A stretch of DNA of 64,000 nucleotides from Citrobacter sp. 18056 (GTDB taxonomy: Bacteria > Pseudomonadota > Gammaproteobacteria > Enterobacterales > Enterobacteriaceae). Of the stretch, positions 29,651-43,743 are shown in pieces. The notes under the pieces were generated by a model. It had not been told where the DNA came from, searched no databases, and saw nothing but the letters and a program-made list of their open reading frames with translations. The DNA is taken from contig CACSJR010000018.1 in the NCBI GenBank assembly GCA_902706235.1, positions 48,268-112,267 on the forward strand, in the 5' to 3' direction. A program made the position numbers and the translations under genes. Position 1 is the first letter of the stretch; each line of letters begins with the position of its first letter.

Positions 29651-31083
29651 TTAATAGGTTTATCCGTGTCTGAAAGAGAGAGCTCTATGCGGAAGCAAAC
29701 GTTGCCTTCTGGCGCATCGACCAACTGCAGGGAACCCTGCATCCGGCGAATACAATCCTGGGCAATACTCAGTCCCAAACCGCTTCCCTTCACAGCTCCT
29801 TTGCGTTGATGACTGCCCTGATAAAAAGGCTCAAAAATCATGGTCAGTTCCGCATCCGGGATCGGCGTCCCGCTGTTCATCACCTCAAGGAAAATCGTGT
29901 TTCCCTGCTGGCGACTGCGCAGATAAATGGTACCGGATTCACTGCCGTAGTGCACCGCATTGGAATAGAGATTATCCAGCGCGCTCAGCAGCAACATCGG
30001 CTCGGCCCAGCACTCCCCCGCCTCAAGTTCAACGCGGGTATGCATCATTTTAGCTCGTGCCGGCAAACTGTGGGCGGAGACGACCCTCTCCATCAGCGGT
30101 GCCAGCTCGACTTTTTCCATTTCCACCGGGCTGTCGGCCAGTTTTCGGTTGTAATCAAGCAGTTGCTCAATCAGCTTTTGCAGATTGCGGCTACTGTCAT
30201 CAAGAATCGATACCACCTCTTTTTGCTCTGAGGTGAGCGGCCCGACGACCTCATCCGCCAGCAGTTCGGTACCCTCACGCATACTGGCGAGCGGCGTTTT
30301 TAACTCATGGGAGAGATGGCGTAAAAACTGATGGCGCTGGGACTCAAGCCAGGACAGGCGTTCGCTGAGCCAGACAATACGCTGTCCGACAGACTGCAGC
30401 TCGCGCGGGCCGGTCAGCATCGCCGAACTGCCGAGCGATTTGCCTTCGCCCAGCCGGTTAATCATCCGCTGGATGTTCTTTACCGGGCCGATAATCATGC
30501 GGGTAAAAAGCACCATCATGGTCAGGCTGACCATGAACAGCACCAGCGCCTGCCAGCCAAAGAACTGCCCGCGCTCGGCGATTTCCTTTTGCAGCTGCTG
30601 ACCACGCGAAAACACCACCGTGCGGGTAGCCTGAACCATCTCGGTATTGGCAGAGGCGAACGCTTCCAGCTGTGCGGCAGCTTTTTCTTCCGGCCCACTG
30701 TTTTTGCAGCGCAGCTCGGCAAGGTCGCTCAAATCCTGACGCAGCGTTTGATAGAGCTTGTCATCAGGCAGAACACCCGCGTGTGCATCCAGCATTTCGC
30801 TGTAGCGCTTACGCTGGCCCTGATAAACCTTCGCTAGCGTGGCGTCATCCAGCACGCAGTACTGGCGGTAGCTGCGCTCCATTTCCAGGGCGGCATTGGT
30901 CATCGCTTCGCTACGACGCGCATCAATCAGCGTCGTGCGATTGGTCTGTGCGGCCTGCGAACTTAGCGCATTCAGGCTCTGCCATGCCTGCCACGCCAGC
31001 ACCAGCAGCGGAAGCAGGATCAACAGAAACGACAGCATCACCAGTTGGCGCAGCGAGCGGGGGAAAAGAGACCAGCGTTTCAA
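29647..31083 (-). CDS. glrK: Sensor histidine kinase GlrK (QseE)
   Basis: Inner-membrane sensor kinase (478 aa) for GlrR. The topology is a transmembrane helix at ~14-34, a periplasmic helical sensor, a second transmembrane helix at ~177-196, HAMP, the dimerisation/phosphorylation helix RHLSHELKTPLASMREG (His259), and an HATPase_c domain (DNLYSNAVHY; GSGLGLSI). The start is a TTG at 31083 (MKRWSLFPRS), with AAGGG upstream. It is the first gene of the glrK-qseG-glrR operon, about 200 bp downstream of glmY. Confidence 0.95.
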   Translation of the reverse strand: MKRWSLFPRSLRQLVMLSFLLILLPLLVLAWQAWQSLNALSSQAAQTNRTTLIDARRSEAMTNAALEMERSYRQYCVLDDATLAKVYQGQRKRYSEMLDAHAGVLPDDKLYQTLRQDLSDLAELRCKNSGPEEKAAAQLEAFASANTEMVQATRTVVFSRGQQLQKEIAERGQFFGWQALVLFMVSLTMMVLFTRMIIGPVKNIQRMINRLGEGKSLGSSAMLTGPRELQSVGQRIVWLSERLSWLESQRHQFLRHLSHELKTPLASMREGTELLADEVVGPLTSEQKEVVSILDDSSRNLQKLIEQLLDYNRKLADSPVEMEKVELAPLMERVVSAHSLPARAKMMHTRVELEAGECWAEPMLLLSALDNLYSNAVHYGSESGTIYLRSRQQGNTIFLEVMNSGTPIPDAELTMIFEPFYQGSHQRKGAVKGSGLGLSIAQDCIRRMQGSLQLVDAPEGNVCFRIELSLSDTDKPIK

Positions 31084-31144
31084 TGGGTTCGCCCTTAGTT
31101 ATTAGAGTAAGAGTCTATTCCAGTAGGCGTTATCGTTACAGACA

Positions 31145-31226
31145 GTTTAGACGCGGACAGCGCGCAGAAACCGGAGCGTACACGTAGTACATGAGGATTT
31201 CGAGCACTGCCCAAGTCCAAAATGGC
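31145..31226. repeat. Imperfect palindromic intergenic repeat (boxC-like)
   Basis: Centre GAAACCGGAGCGTAC-ACGTA-GTACATGAGGATTTC forms an imperfect inverted repeat, flanked by GGAC...GTCC. The sequence resembles a dispersed enterobacterial intergenic repeat I recall from many genomes (BoxC-type). It lies between glmY and glrK. The family name is from memory and not checked. Confidence 0.55.
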
Positions 31227-31287
31227 AAAAAAGATAGCCCTAATGGAATAGGCTCGAAGGCAGGGTAACTGAGGTCAGGGTACAGAT

Positions 31288-31318
31288 ACAACAACGCCGG
31301 GCTAAACCCGGCGTTGTT
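31288..31318 (-). terminator. glmY terminator
   Basis: Stem AACAACGCCGGG/CCCGGCGTTGTT with a short CTAA-type loop, forming the 3' end of GlmY. Confidence 0.85.
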
Positions 31319-31473
31319 ATTGAATAAGGCGGTGCCTAACTCCACGTTTCGCCCGATGGTTGATATAGCTATGCTGATATCAGATGTTGGACGGCAGGCA
31401 CCTTTTTGTGCGTCATTCGAGGTTTATGTAGCGCTTCCCGAAGGGGCTGACATAAGAAGGTGAATGAGCCACT
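31288..31473 (-). ncRNA. glmY: GlmY small regulatory RNA
   Basis: Small RNA of about 186 nt (E. coli GlmY ~184 nt). The 5' end AGTGGCTCATTCACC is at 31473 and the 3' end is the terminator ACAACGCCGGG-CTAA-CCCGGCGTTGT. Position (between purL and glrK, same strand as glrK) and sequence match E. coli GlmY. It mimics GlmZ and sequesters RapZ, sparing GlmZ and so raising glmS translation and glucosamine-6-phosphate synthesis. It is controlled by the sigma54/sigma70 promoter and GlrR sites listed separately. Confidence 0.95.
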
Positions 31474-31484
31474 GCATAGTATTA

Positions 31485-31500
31485 TGCAGTAACCGTGCCA
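31485..31500 (-). promoter_or_regulatory. glmY sigma54 promoter overlapping a sigma70 -10
   Basis: On the minus strand TGGCACGGTTACTGCA has the GG and GC doublets exactly 10 bp apart, at about -26 and -13 relative to the GlmY 5' end at 31473. CATAAT immediately follows as a sigma70 -10 leading to the same start. E. coli glmY has the same overlapping arrangement. Confidence 0.9.
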
Positions 31501-31589
31501 TAACGCAAAGTTTATATTTAAGCATCTGATATTAATAACGATTATAGGTAAAAATGACACATCCCAAGCTGAGTGCTTTTCAACCGCAC

Positions 31590-31607
31590 TGTCTCCAATA
31601 AGAGACA
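31590..31607. promoter_or_regulatory. GlrR binding site 1 (glmY)
   Basis: Exact TGTC-N10-GACA inverted repeat, the known GlrR consensus, about 115-135 bp upstream of the GlmY start. Confidence 0.9.
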
Positions 31608-31652
31608 GAATTATCAGCAAAAAAAATAATTCATAAATATCAGTACAATAAA

Positions 31653-31670
31653 TGTCTCCAAATGGCGACA
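31653..31670. promoter_or_regulatory. GlrR binding site 2 (glmY)
   Basis: Exact TGTC-N10-GACA, 63 bp (about six helical turns) from site 1. Confidence 0.9.
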
Positions 31671-31684
31671 GCGCAACGGAGCCC

Positions 31685-31702
31685 TGTCGTCTTTTCCAGA
31701 CA
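31685..31702. promoter_or_regulatory. GlrR binding site 3 (glmY)
   Basis: Exact TGTC-N10-GACA, 32 bp (about three turns) from site 2, completing the three-site enhancer known in E. coli. Confidence 0.9.
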
Positions 31703-31726
31703 CTCTTTTCATCCTGCGTCACAAAT

Positions 31727-31760
31727 AAAAAAGCCTTCCGTTATCGGGAAGGCTTTTTAG
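31727..31760 (-). terminator. purL rho-independent terminator
   Basis: AAGCCTTCC(C)GATAACGGAAGGCTT stem followed on the minus strand by TTTTTTAT, 14 nt after the purL stop. A T-run also follows on the plus strand, so it could act in both directions. Confidence 0.85.
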
Positions 31761-31773
31761 ACGGAGAAGCAGA

Positions 31774-34700
31774 TTAACCCAACTGCTTACGCGCGTTGCG
31801 GAAAATACGCATCCACGGACTATCTTCGCCCCAGTTTTCCGGGTGCCAGGAGTTGGCAACCGTACGGTATACGCGCTCCGGATGCGGCATCATCAGGGTG
31901 ACGCGCCCGCTTTCGCTGGTTACGGCGGTGATCCCGTTCGGTGAACCGTTCGGGTTTGCCGGGTAATTCTGCGCCACGTTGCCGTAATGGTCGACAAACC
32001 GCAACGCCACCAGACCTTTGCTTTCCAGCTGCGCCAGATGCGCGTCGTCACGTACTTCAACGCGGCCTTCACCGTGGGAAACGGCGATGGGCATCTGCGA
32101 ACCGACCATGCCCTGCAACAGCAGCGATGGGCTCTGAGTCACTTCGACCAGGCTGAAACGCGCTTCAAAACGGTCAGAATGGTTACGCACAAAGCGCGGC
32201 CACAGGCTGCTGCCCGGGATCAGGTCACGCAGGTTCGACATCATCTGACAGCCGTTGCATACGCCCAACGCCAGGGTATGTGGCCGATGGAAGAAGGTTT
32301 CGAACTCATCGCGCACGCGGTCGTTGAACAGAATCGATTTCGCCCAGCCTTCACCGGCGCCCAGTACGTCACCGTAAGAGAAGCCGCCGCAGGCCACCAG
32401 CGCCTGGAAATCCTCCAGCCCGGTACGACCAGCCAGCAGATCGCTCATGTGAACGTCGATGGCATCGAAGCCCGCACGGTGGAACGCCGCCGCCATTTCA
32501 ACGTGGGAGTTCACGCCCTGCTCACGCAGGACCGCCACTTTCGGACGTGCGCCTTTGGCAATGTACGGTGCCGCGACGTCTTCGTTGATGTCGAAACTGA
32601 GCTTCACGTTCAGGCCCGGATCGTTGTCATTGCGCTTCGCCTCGTGCTCCTGATCGGCGCACTCCGGGTTGTCGCGCAGACGCTGCATCTGCCAGGTGGT
32701 TTCTGCCCACCACATACGAAGCGTGGTACGGCTTTCGCTGTAAACCGGATGACCGCCTGCGGTTATCACGAAACGATCGCCTTCGGTCGCTTTACCGAGC
32801 ACATGGACGCAATCGGCCAGGCCATGTGTGGCAAAGATATTTTCGACCTGAGCGCGGTCTTCTGCACGAACCTGAATTACACCGCCCAGCTCTTCGTTAA
32901 ACAGCGCCGCCAGATTATCTTCACCCAACGCAGCGATATCAACGTCAACACCGCAGTGACCGGTGAAGGCCATTTCCGCGAGCGTCACCAGCAGGCCGCC
33001 ATCAGAGCGGTCATGCCAGGCCAGCAGTTTACGTTCTGCCACCAGCACCTGCATCGCATCCCAGAAGCCTTTCAGCTGTTCGGTACTGCGAACGTCGGCG
33101 GTTTTGTCGCCGAGCTGGCGATAAACCTGCGCCAGCGCCGTAGCGCCGAGCGCGTTGTGGCCTTTGCCGAGATCGATAAGCAGCAAGGCGTTATCTTCGG
33201 TAGAAAGCTGCGGCGTTACGGTACGACGCACATCTTCCACGCGGGCAAAGGCGGTAATCACCAGCGACAACGGCGACGTCATTTCACGCTGTTCGCTGCC
33301 TTCCTGCCAGCGGGTTTTCATCGACATTGAGTCTTTACCGACCGGTATGGTCAGACCCAGCGCCGGACACAGCTCTTCGCCGACCGCTTTCACCGCCGCG
33401 TACAGGCCCGCATCTTCACCCGGGTGCCCTGCCGCCGCCATCCAGTTAGCGGAAAGTTTGATGCGTTTCAGGTCGCCGACCTGCGTACCGACGATGTTGG
33501 TCAACGCTTCGCCGACAGCCAGACGGGCAGACGCGGCGAAATCGAGCAGCGCTACCGGCGCACGTTCCCCCATCGCCATCGCTTCACCGTAGTAGCTGTC
33601 GAGGCTGGCAGTGGTCACCGCACAGTTTGCGACTGGAACCTGCCATGGGCCGACCATCTGGTCACGCGCCACCATACCGGTTACCGAACGGTCGCCGATG
33701 GTAACGAGGAAGGTTTTCTCAGCCACCGTTGGCAGATGCAGCACGCGGTTGACCGCGTCTTCGAGAGTGATGCCCTGACGGTCCAGCGCTTCGCCATGAG
33801 CGTTCTGAGTTGTCGCATCGCGGGTCATTTTCGGCGTTTTGCCGAGCAGCACATCCAGCGGCAGATCGATAGGCTGGTTGTCGAAATGGGTGTCGCTGAG
33901 GCTCAGGTGCATCTCTTCGGTCGCTTCACCAATCACCGCATACGGTGCGCGCTCGCGGCGGCACTGCTCATCAAACAGCGGCAGCTGTTCTGCGGCAACG
34001 GCGAGCACGTAGCGCTCCTGGGATTCGTTACACCAGATTTCCAGTGGGCTCATGCCCGGCTCATCGCTGAGGATATCGCGCAGGTTAAAGCGCCCGCCGC
34101 GATTACCGTCACTCACCAGCTCCGGCATCGCGTTAGACAAACCGCCCGCGCCAACGTCGTGAATAAACAGAATCGGGTTCGCTTCGCCCATTTGCCAGCA
34201 GCGGTCGATGACTTCCTGACAGCGACGTTCCATTTCCGGGTTATCGCGCTGTACGGAGGCAAAATCCAGATCCGCATCAGACTGGCCGGACGCCATGGAG
34301 GAGGCTGCCCCGCCGCCGAGGCCGATATTCATCGCCGGACCGCCGAGGACTATCAGCTTCGCGCCGACGTTGATCTCGCCTTTTTGCACGTGATCGGCAC
34401 GAATGTTGCCGATCCCGCCCGCCAGCATGATCGGCTTGTGATAGCCGCGCAGCTCTTCACCGTTATGACTGTTCACTTTCTCTTCGTAGGTACGGAAGTA
34501 GCCGTTCAGCGCCGGGCGACCAAATTCATTGTTGAACGCGGCACCGCCCAGCGGGCCGTCGGTCATGATGTCCAGCGCAGTGACGATGCGATCTGGTTTA
34601 CCGAAATCTTCTTCCCACGGCTGTTCAAAGCCCGGGATGCGCAGGTTGGAAACGGAGAAACCGCCCAGCCCAGCTTTTGGCTTCGCGCCGCGCCCGGTCG

Positions 34701-35661
34701 CGCCTTCATCGCGAATTTCACCGCCGGAGCCTGTCGCTGCCCCCGGCCACGGAGAGATCGCCGTCGGGTGGTTGTGAGTTTCTACTTTCATCAGGATGTG
34801 GGTCGGTTCCTGATGGAAGTCATAACGCAGGGCGTCACGGTCGGCATAAAAGCGACCGACGTCCGAACCTTCCATTACCGCGGCGTTGTCTTTGTAAGCA
34901 GACAGCACGTGATCCGGGGTTTTCTCGAAGGTATTTTTGATCATCTTGAACAGCGACTTCGGCTGTACTTCACCGTCGATAACCCAATCGGCGTTGAAAA
35001 TTTTGTGTCGGCAGTGCTCAGAGTTAGCCTGCGCAAACATGTAGAGTTCGATATCGTTCGGGTTACGGTTCAGGGTGGTGAACGCGTCGAACAGATAGTC
35101 GATTTCATCTTCCGCCAGCGCCAGACCGAGACGCTGGTTGGCTTCCACTAACGCCTGACGTCCCTGACCCAGCATGTCCACGCTGGATACCGGGGCCGGT
35201 TGATGATGGGCGAACAGGTTTTCCGCATCCTGCAGCGCACCAAATACGGTTTCCATCATGCGGTCATGCAATTCTGCCGCTACCTGGCTCCACTGAGCAT
35301 CGCTCAGGGTTGAGGCTTCAACGTAATACGCAACGCCGCGCTCGAGGCGGACGATGGTGTCCAGGCCGCAGTTATGGGCGATGTCCGTTGCTTTTGAAGA
35401 CCAGGGGGAGATGGTGCCAGGGCGGGGGGTGACGAGCAGTAATTTTCCAGCGGGCGTATGGCTGCTGAGGCTTGGGCCATACTGCAGCAACTGTGCCAGT
35501 CGGTCATGTTCCTGTTCTGAAAGCGGGGCGTTCAGTTCGGCGAAATGCACGTACTCGGCGTAAATGTTGCTGACCGGAAGGTTGGCTGCCTGAAAACGTG
35601 CCAGCAGTTTAGTAATACGAAATGCAGACAGTGCAGGCGAACCACGCAGAATTTCCATCAT
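31774..35661 (-). CDS. purL: Phosphoribosylformylglycinamidine synthase
   Basis: Large FGAM synthetase (1295 aa, same as E. coli) catalysing the fourth step of purine synthesis: FGAR + glutamine + ATP to FGAM. It carries an N-terminal PurS-like domain, two AIR-synthase-type ATP domains ([51 protein letters not shown]) and a C-terminal class-I glutaminase with catalytic cysteine in [10 protein letters not shown] and His/Glu in [10 protein letters not shown]. The start is the ATG at 35661 (MMEILRGS). The promoter has a PurR-type operator, and a terminator follows. Confidence 0.98.
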   Translation of the reverse strand: MMEILRGSPALSAFRITKLLARFQAANLPVSNIYAEYVHFAELNAPLSEQEHDRLAQLLQYGPSLSSHTPAGKLLLVTPRPGTISPWSSKATDIAHNCGLDTIVRLERGVAYYVEASTLSDAQWSQVAAELHDRMMETVFGALQDAENLFAHHQPAPVSSVDMLGQGRQALVEANQRLGLALAEDEIDYLFDAFTTLNRNPNDIELYMFAQANSEHCRHKIFNADWVIDGEVQPKSLFKMIKNTFEKTPDHVLSAYKDNAAVMEGSDVGRFYADRDALRYDFHQEPTHILMKVETHNHPTAISPWPGAATGSGGEIRDEGATGRGAKPKAGLGGFSVSNLRIPGFEQPWEEDFGKPDRIVTALDIMTDGPLGGAAFNNEFGRPALNGYFRTYEEKVNSHNGEELRGYHKPIMLAGGIGNIRADHVQKGEINVGAKLIVLGGPAMNIGLGGGAASSMASGQSDADLDFASVQRDNPEMERRCQEVIDRCWQMGEANPILFIHDVGAGGLSNAMPELVSDGNRGGRFNLRDILSDEPGMSPLEIWCNESQERYVLAVAAEQLPLFDEQCRRERAPYAVIGEATEEMHLSLSDTHFDNQPIDLPLDVLLGKTPKMTRDATTQNAHGEALDRQGITLEDAVNRVLHLPTVAEKTFLVTIGDRSVTGMVARDQMVGPWQVPVANCAVTTASLDSYYGEAMAMGERAPVALLDFAASARLAVGEALTNIVGTQVGDLKRIKLSANWMAAAGHPGEDAGLYAAVKAVGEELCPALGLTIPVGKDSMSMKTRWQEGSEQREMTSPLSLVITAFARVEDVRRTVTPQLSTEDNALLLIDLGKGHNALGATALAQVYRQLGDKTADVRSTEQLKGFWDAMQVLVAERKLLAWHDRSDGGLLVTLAEMAFTGHCGVDVDIAALGEDNLAALFNEELGGVIQVRAEDRAQVENIFATHGLADCVHVLGKATEGDRFVITAGGHPVYSESRTTLRMWWAETTWQMQRLRDNPECADQEHEAKRNDNDPGLNVKLSFDINEDVAAPYIAKGARPKVAVLREQGVNSHVEMAAAFHRAGFDAIDVHMSDLLAGRTGLEDFQALVACGGFSYGDVLGAGEGWAKSILFNDRVRDEFETFFHRPHTLALGVCNGCQMMSNLRDLIPGSSLWPRFVRNHSDRFEARFSLVEVTQSPSLLLQGMVGSQMPIAVSHGEGRVEVRDDAHLAQLESKGLVALRFVDHYGNVAQNYPANPNGSPNGITAVTSESGRVTLMMPHPERVYRTVANSWHPENWGEDSPWMRIFRNARKQLG

Positions 35662-35713
35662 AAGTCTCTCGTCTTCTGGGTTTCAGTGTGCGCAATGGCG
35701 GAAAACGGGCGCC

Positions 35714-35752
35714 ATTATAGTGGATCTGAAGCAGCGACGTAACCGTTTGCGT
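35714..35752 (-). promoter_or_regulatory. purL promoter with PurR operator
   Basis: A consensus -10 TATAAT lies on the minus strand at 35714-35719. ACGTAACCGTTTGCGT at 35737-35752 matches the PurR box (13 of 16 positions) and covers the -35 position. Confidence 0.8.
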
Positions 35753-35917
35753 CAAAATAAAATTGCCGCTGCGTTTTACCACCCGATGCGGTGAAATGCA
35801 TGAATGGGTTGCCAACTGCCGCATTGTTAAGCAAAATGCCGCTCATTCTGAAGTGCCCCTAAACTTTAACATGGTAACTATTGCCTGAGATCGCTCTCTT
35901 CACAGAGAATTAACTAA

Positions 35918-38650
<2,733 letters not shown>

Positions 38651-38908
38651 ACTGTTCTCCTTAAAAAGGTCAGCGCGTATGAGTCACTCCTGTCAAATAG
38701 CCTAACAGCCAGAACCTCACATTTCCAAAAACGATCCGCAATGCGTCTTTCCCTTGTGAGGGAGACAGCGTATCCTTTTGATTAAAATAATGAATCGGTT
38801 AAGGACGCAGCACGACTATTCCGTAATGAGCCGTGTGTGCATCACAATCCCCTATAATCAAAGACAAAATTCTGACAGGCGGCCGTTGTCCGGCCCTCTG
38901 GAGAGCCA
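38651..38908. promoter_or_regulatory. pgpC-yfhH divergent intergenic region
   Basis: These 258 bp separate pgpC (minus) and yfhH (plus). A TATAAT at 38853-38858 is a good -10 for yfhH, though I see no strong -35. A short hairpin GGCCG-TTGTC-CGGCC at 38881-38895 precedes the yfhH ribosome-binding site. Confidence 0.45.
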
Positions 38909-39757
38909 ATGAACTGTTTGATTCGTATTCGCCAGCGTTATTCCGGGCTTGCGCAAAGTGATAAAAAGCTGGCGGATTTCATCCTGACGCAGCCGGACGA
39001 GGCGCGCCATCTCAGCTCGCAGCAGCTGGCTGGCGTAGCCGGTGTCAGCCAGTCTAGTGTAGTGAAGTTCGCCCAGAAACTGGGTTTTAAGGGGTTTCCG
39101 GCACTGAAACTGGCGTTGAGTGAAGCGCTGGCCAGCAATCCTCATCCGCAGTCGGTGCCGGTTCATAACCAAATTCGCGGCGACGATCCGCTGCGTCTGG
39201 TGGGTGAGAAACTCATCAAAGACAATATCTCGGCGATGCATGCGTCGCTGGATGTGAATACCGAAGAGAAGCTACGGGAAAGCGTTGATTTACTGCGTAA
39301 TGCCCGGCGCATCGTGCTGACCGGAATCGGTGCTTCAGGCCTGGTGGCGCAAAACTTCAGCTGGAAGTTAATGAAGATTGGTTTTAACGCCGTTGCCGAG
39401 CAGGACATGCACGCGTTACTGGCTACAGTGCAGGCGATGACCTCTGACGATTTACTGCTGGCAATTTCCTATTCTGGTGAACGGCGTGAGATAAACCTCG
39501 CGGCGGACGAAACGCTGCGCGTGGGCGGGAAAATTCTGGCGATCACCGGTTTTTCACCGAATGCGTTACAGCAACGGGCGAGCCATTGTTTGTACACCAT
39601 TGCAGAAGAACTCGCGACGCGCAGCGCGGCGATCTCTTCCACCAGCGCACAGATGATGCTGACCGATTTGCTGTTTATGGGGCTGGTTCAGCAGGATCTG
39701 GAACATGCGCCGGACAGAATTCGGCACAGTGAAGCGCTGGTGAAAAAGCTGGTTTGA
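38909..39757 (+). CDS. yfhH: RpiR-family transcriptional regulator YfhH
   Basis: Predicted regulator (282 aa, same as E. coli YfhH). Residues 1-~77 form the RpiR helix-turn-helix domain (LAGVAGVSQSSVVKFAQKLGFKGF). From ~125 comes a SIS sugar-phosphate-binding domain (VLTGIGASGLVAQNFSWKLMKIG; LLLAISYSGERREINLAADETL), as in MurR and HexR. The start follows GGAGAGCCA. The ligand and targets are unknown; the SIS domain suggests a phosphosugar effector. It lies 56 nt upstream of yfhL in the same direction. Confidence 0.92.
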   Translation: MNCLIRIRQRYSGLAQSDKKLADFILTQPDEARHLSSQQLAGVAGVSQSSVVKFAQKLGFKGFPALKLALSEALASNPHPQSVPVHNQIRGDDPLRLVGEKLIKDNISAMHASLDVNTEEKLRESVDLLRNARRIVLTGIGASGLVAQNFSWKLMKIGFNAVAEQDMHALLATVQAMTSDDLLLAISYSGERREINLAADETLRVGGKILAITGFSPNALQQRASHCLYTIAEELATRSAAISSTSAQMMLTDLLFMGLVQQDLEHAPDRIRHSEALVKKLV

Positions 39758-39771
39758 GCAAGGAATGAGCG

Positions 39772-39777
39772 TATAAT
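39772..39777 (+). promoter_or_regulatory. Candidate yfhL -10 element
   Basis: Consensus TATAAT 37 bp before the yfhL ATG. The best -35-like sequence (TGGTTT, 39750-39755) is weak. Confidence 0.4.
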
Positions 39778-39813
39778 GCCCGCCCTGTTTGTGTTGTTTC
39801 TGAGAATTTCTGT

Positions 39814-40074
39814 ATGGCGCTGTTAATTACCAAAAAATGCATCAATTGCGATATGTGCGAACCGGAATGCCCTAACGAGGCGATTTCGATGGGCAATAGC
39901 ATTTATGAGATTAACAGCGATCGCTGTACGGAGTGTGTCGGCCATTACGAAACGCCGACCTGTCAGAAAGTGTGCCCTATCCCCAACACCATCATCGTCA
40001 ATCCTGAGCACGTTGAAAACGAAGAGCAGCTGTGGGATAAGTTCGTCCAGCTGCACCACGCAGATAAAATCTAA
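39814..40074 (+). CDS. yfhL: [4Fe-4S] ferredoxin YfhL
   Basis: Small ferredoxin (86 aa) of the Alvin type, with two four-cysteine cluster motifs: [12 protein letters not shown] near the N-terminus and [18 protein letters not shown], whose enlarged spacing is characteristic of the Chromatium/YfhL subgroup. It probably acts as a low-potential electron carrier in the cytoplasm; the partner is not established. It overlaps the convergent acpS by 4 nt, leaving no room for the shoB/ohsC locus recalled at this place in E. coli. Confidence 0.95.
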   Translation: MALLITKKCINCDMCEPECPNEAISMGNSIYEINSDRCTECVGHYETPTCQKVCPIPNTIIVNPEHVENEEQLWDKFVQLHHADKI

Positions 40075-40451
40075 CTCTCCATTATCACCGTTGCGCAGGC
40101 GTAATGACGTTCGTCCGCCAGCGTGACGTGAATATGGGCCACGCCCAGCTGATCGGCCAGCTCGCTTGCAGCGCCCCAGAGTCGCAACTTCGGTTTGCCC
40201 AGCTCATCGTTGTAAACTTCAAACTGTTCAAACGCCAGTCCGTTACGGATACCGGTGCCGAGCGCTTTTGACGCCGCCTCTTTTACCGCAAATCGCTTGG
40301 CGAGAAAACGCACCGGCTGCTGGTGCGTTTCCCAGATTTTCCATTCGCCTTCGCTGAGCACCCGTCGCGCAAGGCGATCGCCACTGCGGGCGATCACCGC
40401 TTCGATGCGGGTAATTTCAACGATATCGGTACCGATACCGACGATGGCCAT
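40071..40451 (-). CDS. acpS: Holo-[acyl-carrier-protein] synthase
   Basis: Phosphopantetheinyl transferase (126 aa) that moves 4'-phosphopantetheine from CoA to apo-ACP. Visible are Mg-binding [13 protein letters not shown] and [23 protein letters not shown], the classic AcpS motifs. It is the last gene of the lepA-lepB-rnc-era-recO-pdxJ-acpS string. Its ATG overlaps the pdxJ stop by one base (TAATG), so translation is coupled. Length equals E. coli AcpS. Confidence 0.97.
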   Translation of the reverse strand: MAIVGIGTDIVEITRIEAVIARSGDRLARRVLSEGEWKIWETHQQPVRFLAKRFAVKEAASKALGTGIRNGLAFEQFEVYNDELGKPKLRLWGAASELADQLGVAHIHVTLADERHYACATVIMES

Positions 40452-41182
40452 TAGCGACGCGCTTCCTGCATCAGACGCTTCATTTCTGAAACAGCCTCTT
40501 TCAGGCCACTCATTACCGCACGACCAATAATCGCGTGGCCGATATTCAACTCGTGCATTTCCGGCAGCGCGGCAATGGCTTTGACGTTGTGATAGGTCAG
40601 GCCGTGCCCGGCGTTCACCTTCAGGCCAAGACTCGCCGCGTAGGTCGCCGCGCTGGCGATGCGTTCCAGCTCTTTTGTCTGCTGCGCTTCACTTTCCGCA
40701 TCGGCGTAACAGCCAGTGTGGATTTCAATGTACGGCGCGCCCACATCGGCAGCGGCTTTAATTTGTGCGCGGTCGGCGTCGATAAACAGCGACACCAGGA
40801 TCCCGGCATCCGCCAGACGTTTACAGGCGTCGCGCATTTTGTCGAGCTGCCCGGCAACGTCCAGCCCGCCTTCGGTGGTCACTTCCTGACGCTTTTCCGG
40901 CACCAGGCAGCAGAAATGCGGTTTGGTTTCACAGGCAATCGTCAGCATTTCTTCGGTAACGGCCATTTCGAGGTTCATGCGGGTATCGAGGGTCTGGCGC
41001 AGAATGCGCACGTCGCGGTCGGTGATGTGACGACGGTCTTCGCGCAGATGCACCGTGATGCCATCAGCACCCGCCTGTTCGGCGATAAATGCAGCCTGAA
41101 CCGGGTCCGGATACGCGGTACCGCGTGCGTTACGCAGCGTGGCGATATGGTCAATGTTGACGCCTAACAGTAATTCAGCCAT
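40451..41182 (-). CDS. pdxJ: Pyridoxine 5'-phosphate synthase
   Basis: TIM-barrel enzyme (243 aa) condensing 3-amino-1-hydroxyacetone phosphate with deoxyxylulose phosphate to pyridoxine 5'-phosphate. Visible are [29 protein letters not shown], and GHGLTYHNV with the phosphate-binding C-terminal part [10 protein letters not shown]. It is 26 nt downstream of recO and coupled to acpS. Length equals E. coli PdxJ. Confidence 0.97.
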   Translation of the reverse strand: MAELLLGVNIDHIATLRNARGTAYPDPVQAAFIAEQAGADGITVHLREDRRHITDRDVRILRQTLDTRMNLEMAVTEEMLTIACETKPHFCCLVPEKRQEVTTEGGLDVAGQLDKMRDACKRLADAGILVSLFIDADRAQIKAAADVGAPYIEIHTGCYADAESEAQQTKELERIASAATYAASLGLKVNAGHGLTYHNVKAIAALPEMHELNIGHAIIGRAVMSGLKEAVSEMKRLMQEARR

Positions 41183-41208
41183 GACAATCCTCGTTTTTGA
41201 TTTTGGTT

Positions 41209-41925
41209 CTACGGTTCCTGACGCTTTGGCACAAACTGTCGGAACAGTTCGCGGCTTTTGAGCGGTTTTCCTCCCAGGTACGGCTTGAGCGCCATACGGG
41301 TGAAGCGCTTCGCCGCCCGCAATGCATCCACATCGGGGAATTCGCGGTTGGCGAGAGCCTTCAAATGGTGCCCGGTAAACGTGTTGTTATCAATCACTAC
41401 ACTTGCGATAAAGCCTTTTTCTTCACGATAACGGTAGGTCATGGTGTCTTCCACCGGCTCACCGCTGCCCGCACAGTGCAGGAAATCCACGCCGTATCCG
41501 AGATGTGCCAGCAGCGCCAGCTCAAAGCGACGCAGCACAGGCTCCGGCGTACCCGTCACACCAGCCAGCGCCTGAATACAGTGCAGATAATCGAAAAAGA
41601 GCTCGGAGAAACGGGTTTCGTTTTCCAGCACGCGAGAGATGAGTTCGTTGACGTATAAACCGCTATAAAGCGCGAAACCGCTGAGGGGAAGTGCGAGAGA
41701 GACAGCTTCGGCGCTGCGCAGCGTTTTGACATCACCGCGGCCACCAAAACGAACCAGCAAGGGGGTAAAGGGCTGAAGCGCACCTTTGAGATTTGAACGT
41801 TTGGAACGTGCGCCTTTAGCAACAAGGCGCACGCGGCCCGACTCTTCCGTGAAGACGTCCAGAATAAGACTGGTTTCGCTCCAGGGACGGCTGTGGAGGA
41901 CGAAAGCGCGCTGCCATCCATCCAT
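41209..41925 (-). CDS. recO: DNA repair protein RecO
   Basis: RecF-pathway mediator (238 aa; E. coli 242) that anneals SSB-coated DNA and loads RecA with RecR. An N-terminal OB fold ([38 protein letters not shown]) is followed by a helical domain. The C-terminus is a few residues shorter than in E. coli. It lies 12 nt downstream of era. The ribosome-binding site is weak, consistent with low-level expression coupled to era. Confidence 0.96.
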   Translation of the reverse strand: MDGWQRAFVLHSRPWSETSLILDVFTEESGRVRLVAKGARSKRSNLKGALQPFTPLLVRFGGRGDVKTLRSAEAVSLALPLSGFALYSGLYVNELISRVLENETRFSELFFDYLHCIQALAGVTGTPEPVLRRFELALLAHLGYGVDFLHCAGSGEPVEDTMTYRYREEKGFIASVVIDNNTFTGHHLKALANREFPDVDALRAAKRFTRMALKPYLGGKPLKSRELFRQFVPKRQEP

Positions 41926-41937
41926 ATCTGGGATTAC

Positions 41938-43523
<1,586 letters not shown>

Positions 43524-43554
43524 TTACCAAATAGATGAATGCGTCAATAATTCA

Positions 43555-43597
43555 GCACACGAAACCGACCTGAAAAAGCCAACGCGGTTTCGTGTGC
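43555..43597 (-). promoter_or_regulatory. rnc leader stem-loop, candidate RNase III site
   Basis: Perfect 13-bp arms GCACACGAAACCG/CGGTTTCGTGTGC with a 17-nt apex that can pair further, located 35-77 nt before the rnc ATG. E. coli rnc is autoregulated by RNase III cleavage of a stem-loop in this position. Confidence 0.75.
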
Positions 43598-43699
43598 CGT
43601 GGATCCCTGATGGGTACCAACCTAAAACTTCGGGGGGACATTCTATACGCAACGCGTAGGGATGTCGTTAGCTGGAAGGTATTTATATTCGAAATAATT

Positions 43700-43728
43700 C
43701 ATGCTGCCACGATAAGCATGGCAGCATG
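43700..43728 (-). terminator. Stem-loop after lepB
   Basis: Ten-bp arms CATGCTGCCA/TGGCAGCATG with a 9-nt loop 15 nt past the lepB stop. Only an AATTATTTC tail follows, so partial termination or an RNA 3'-end barrier is more likely than full termination. Confidence 0.55.
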
Positions 43729-43743
43729 AACAAAAGTCAGAAA

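Noticed and set aside
31136..31345. 69-residue open frame on the minus strand between glmY and glrK
   Set aside because: It runs through the GlmY terminator and a palindromic intergenic repeat. Similar frames appear wherever that repeat occurs.
31369..31722. 117-residue open frame overlapping glmY and its enhancer
   Set aside because: It covers the GlmY RNA, sigma54 promoter and GlrR sites; there is no ribosome-binding site or homology.
33424..35151. 575-codon open frame opposite purL, and other long antisense frames (for example opposite yphG, glyA and era)
   Set aside because: These are shadows of GC-rich coding sequence on the other strand. The forward genes are full-length and conserved.
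35750..35755. TTGACG as the -35 of purL
   Set aside because: It is 30 bp from the TATAAT -10, too far for a sigma70 promoter. The PurR box itself occupies the proper -35 position.
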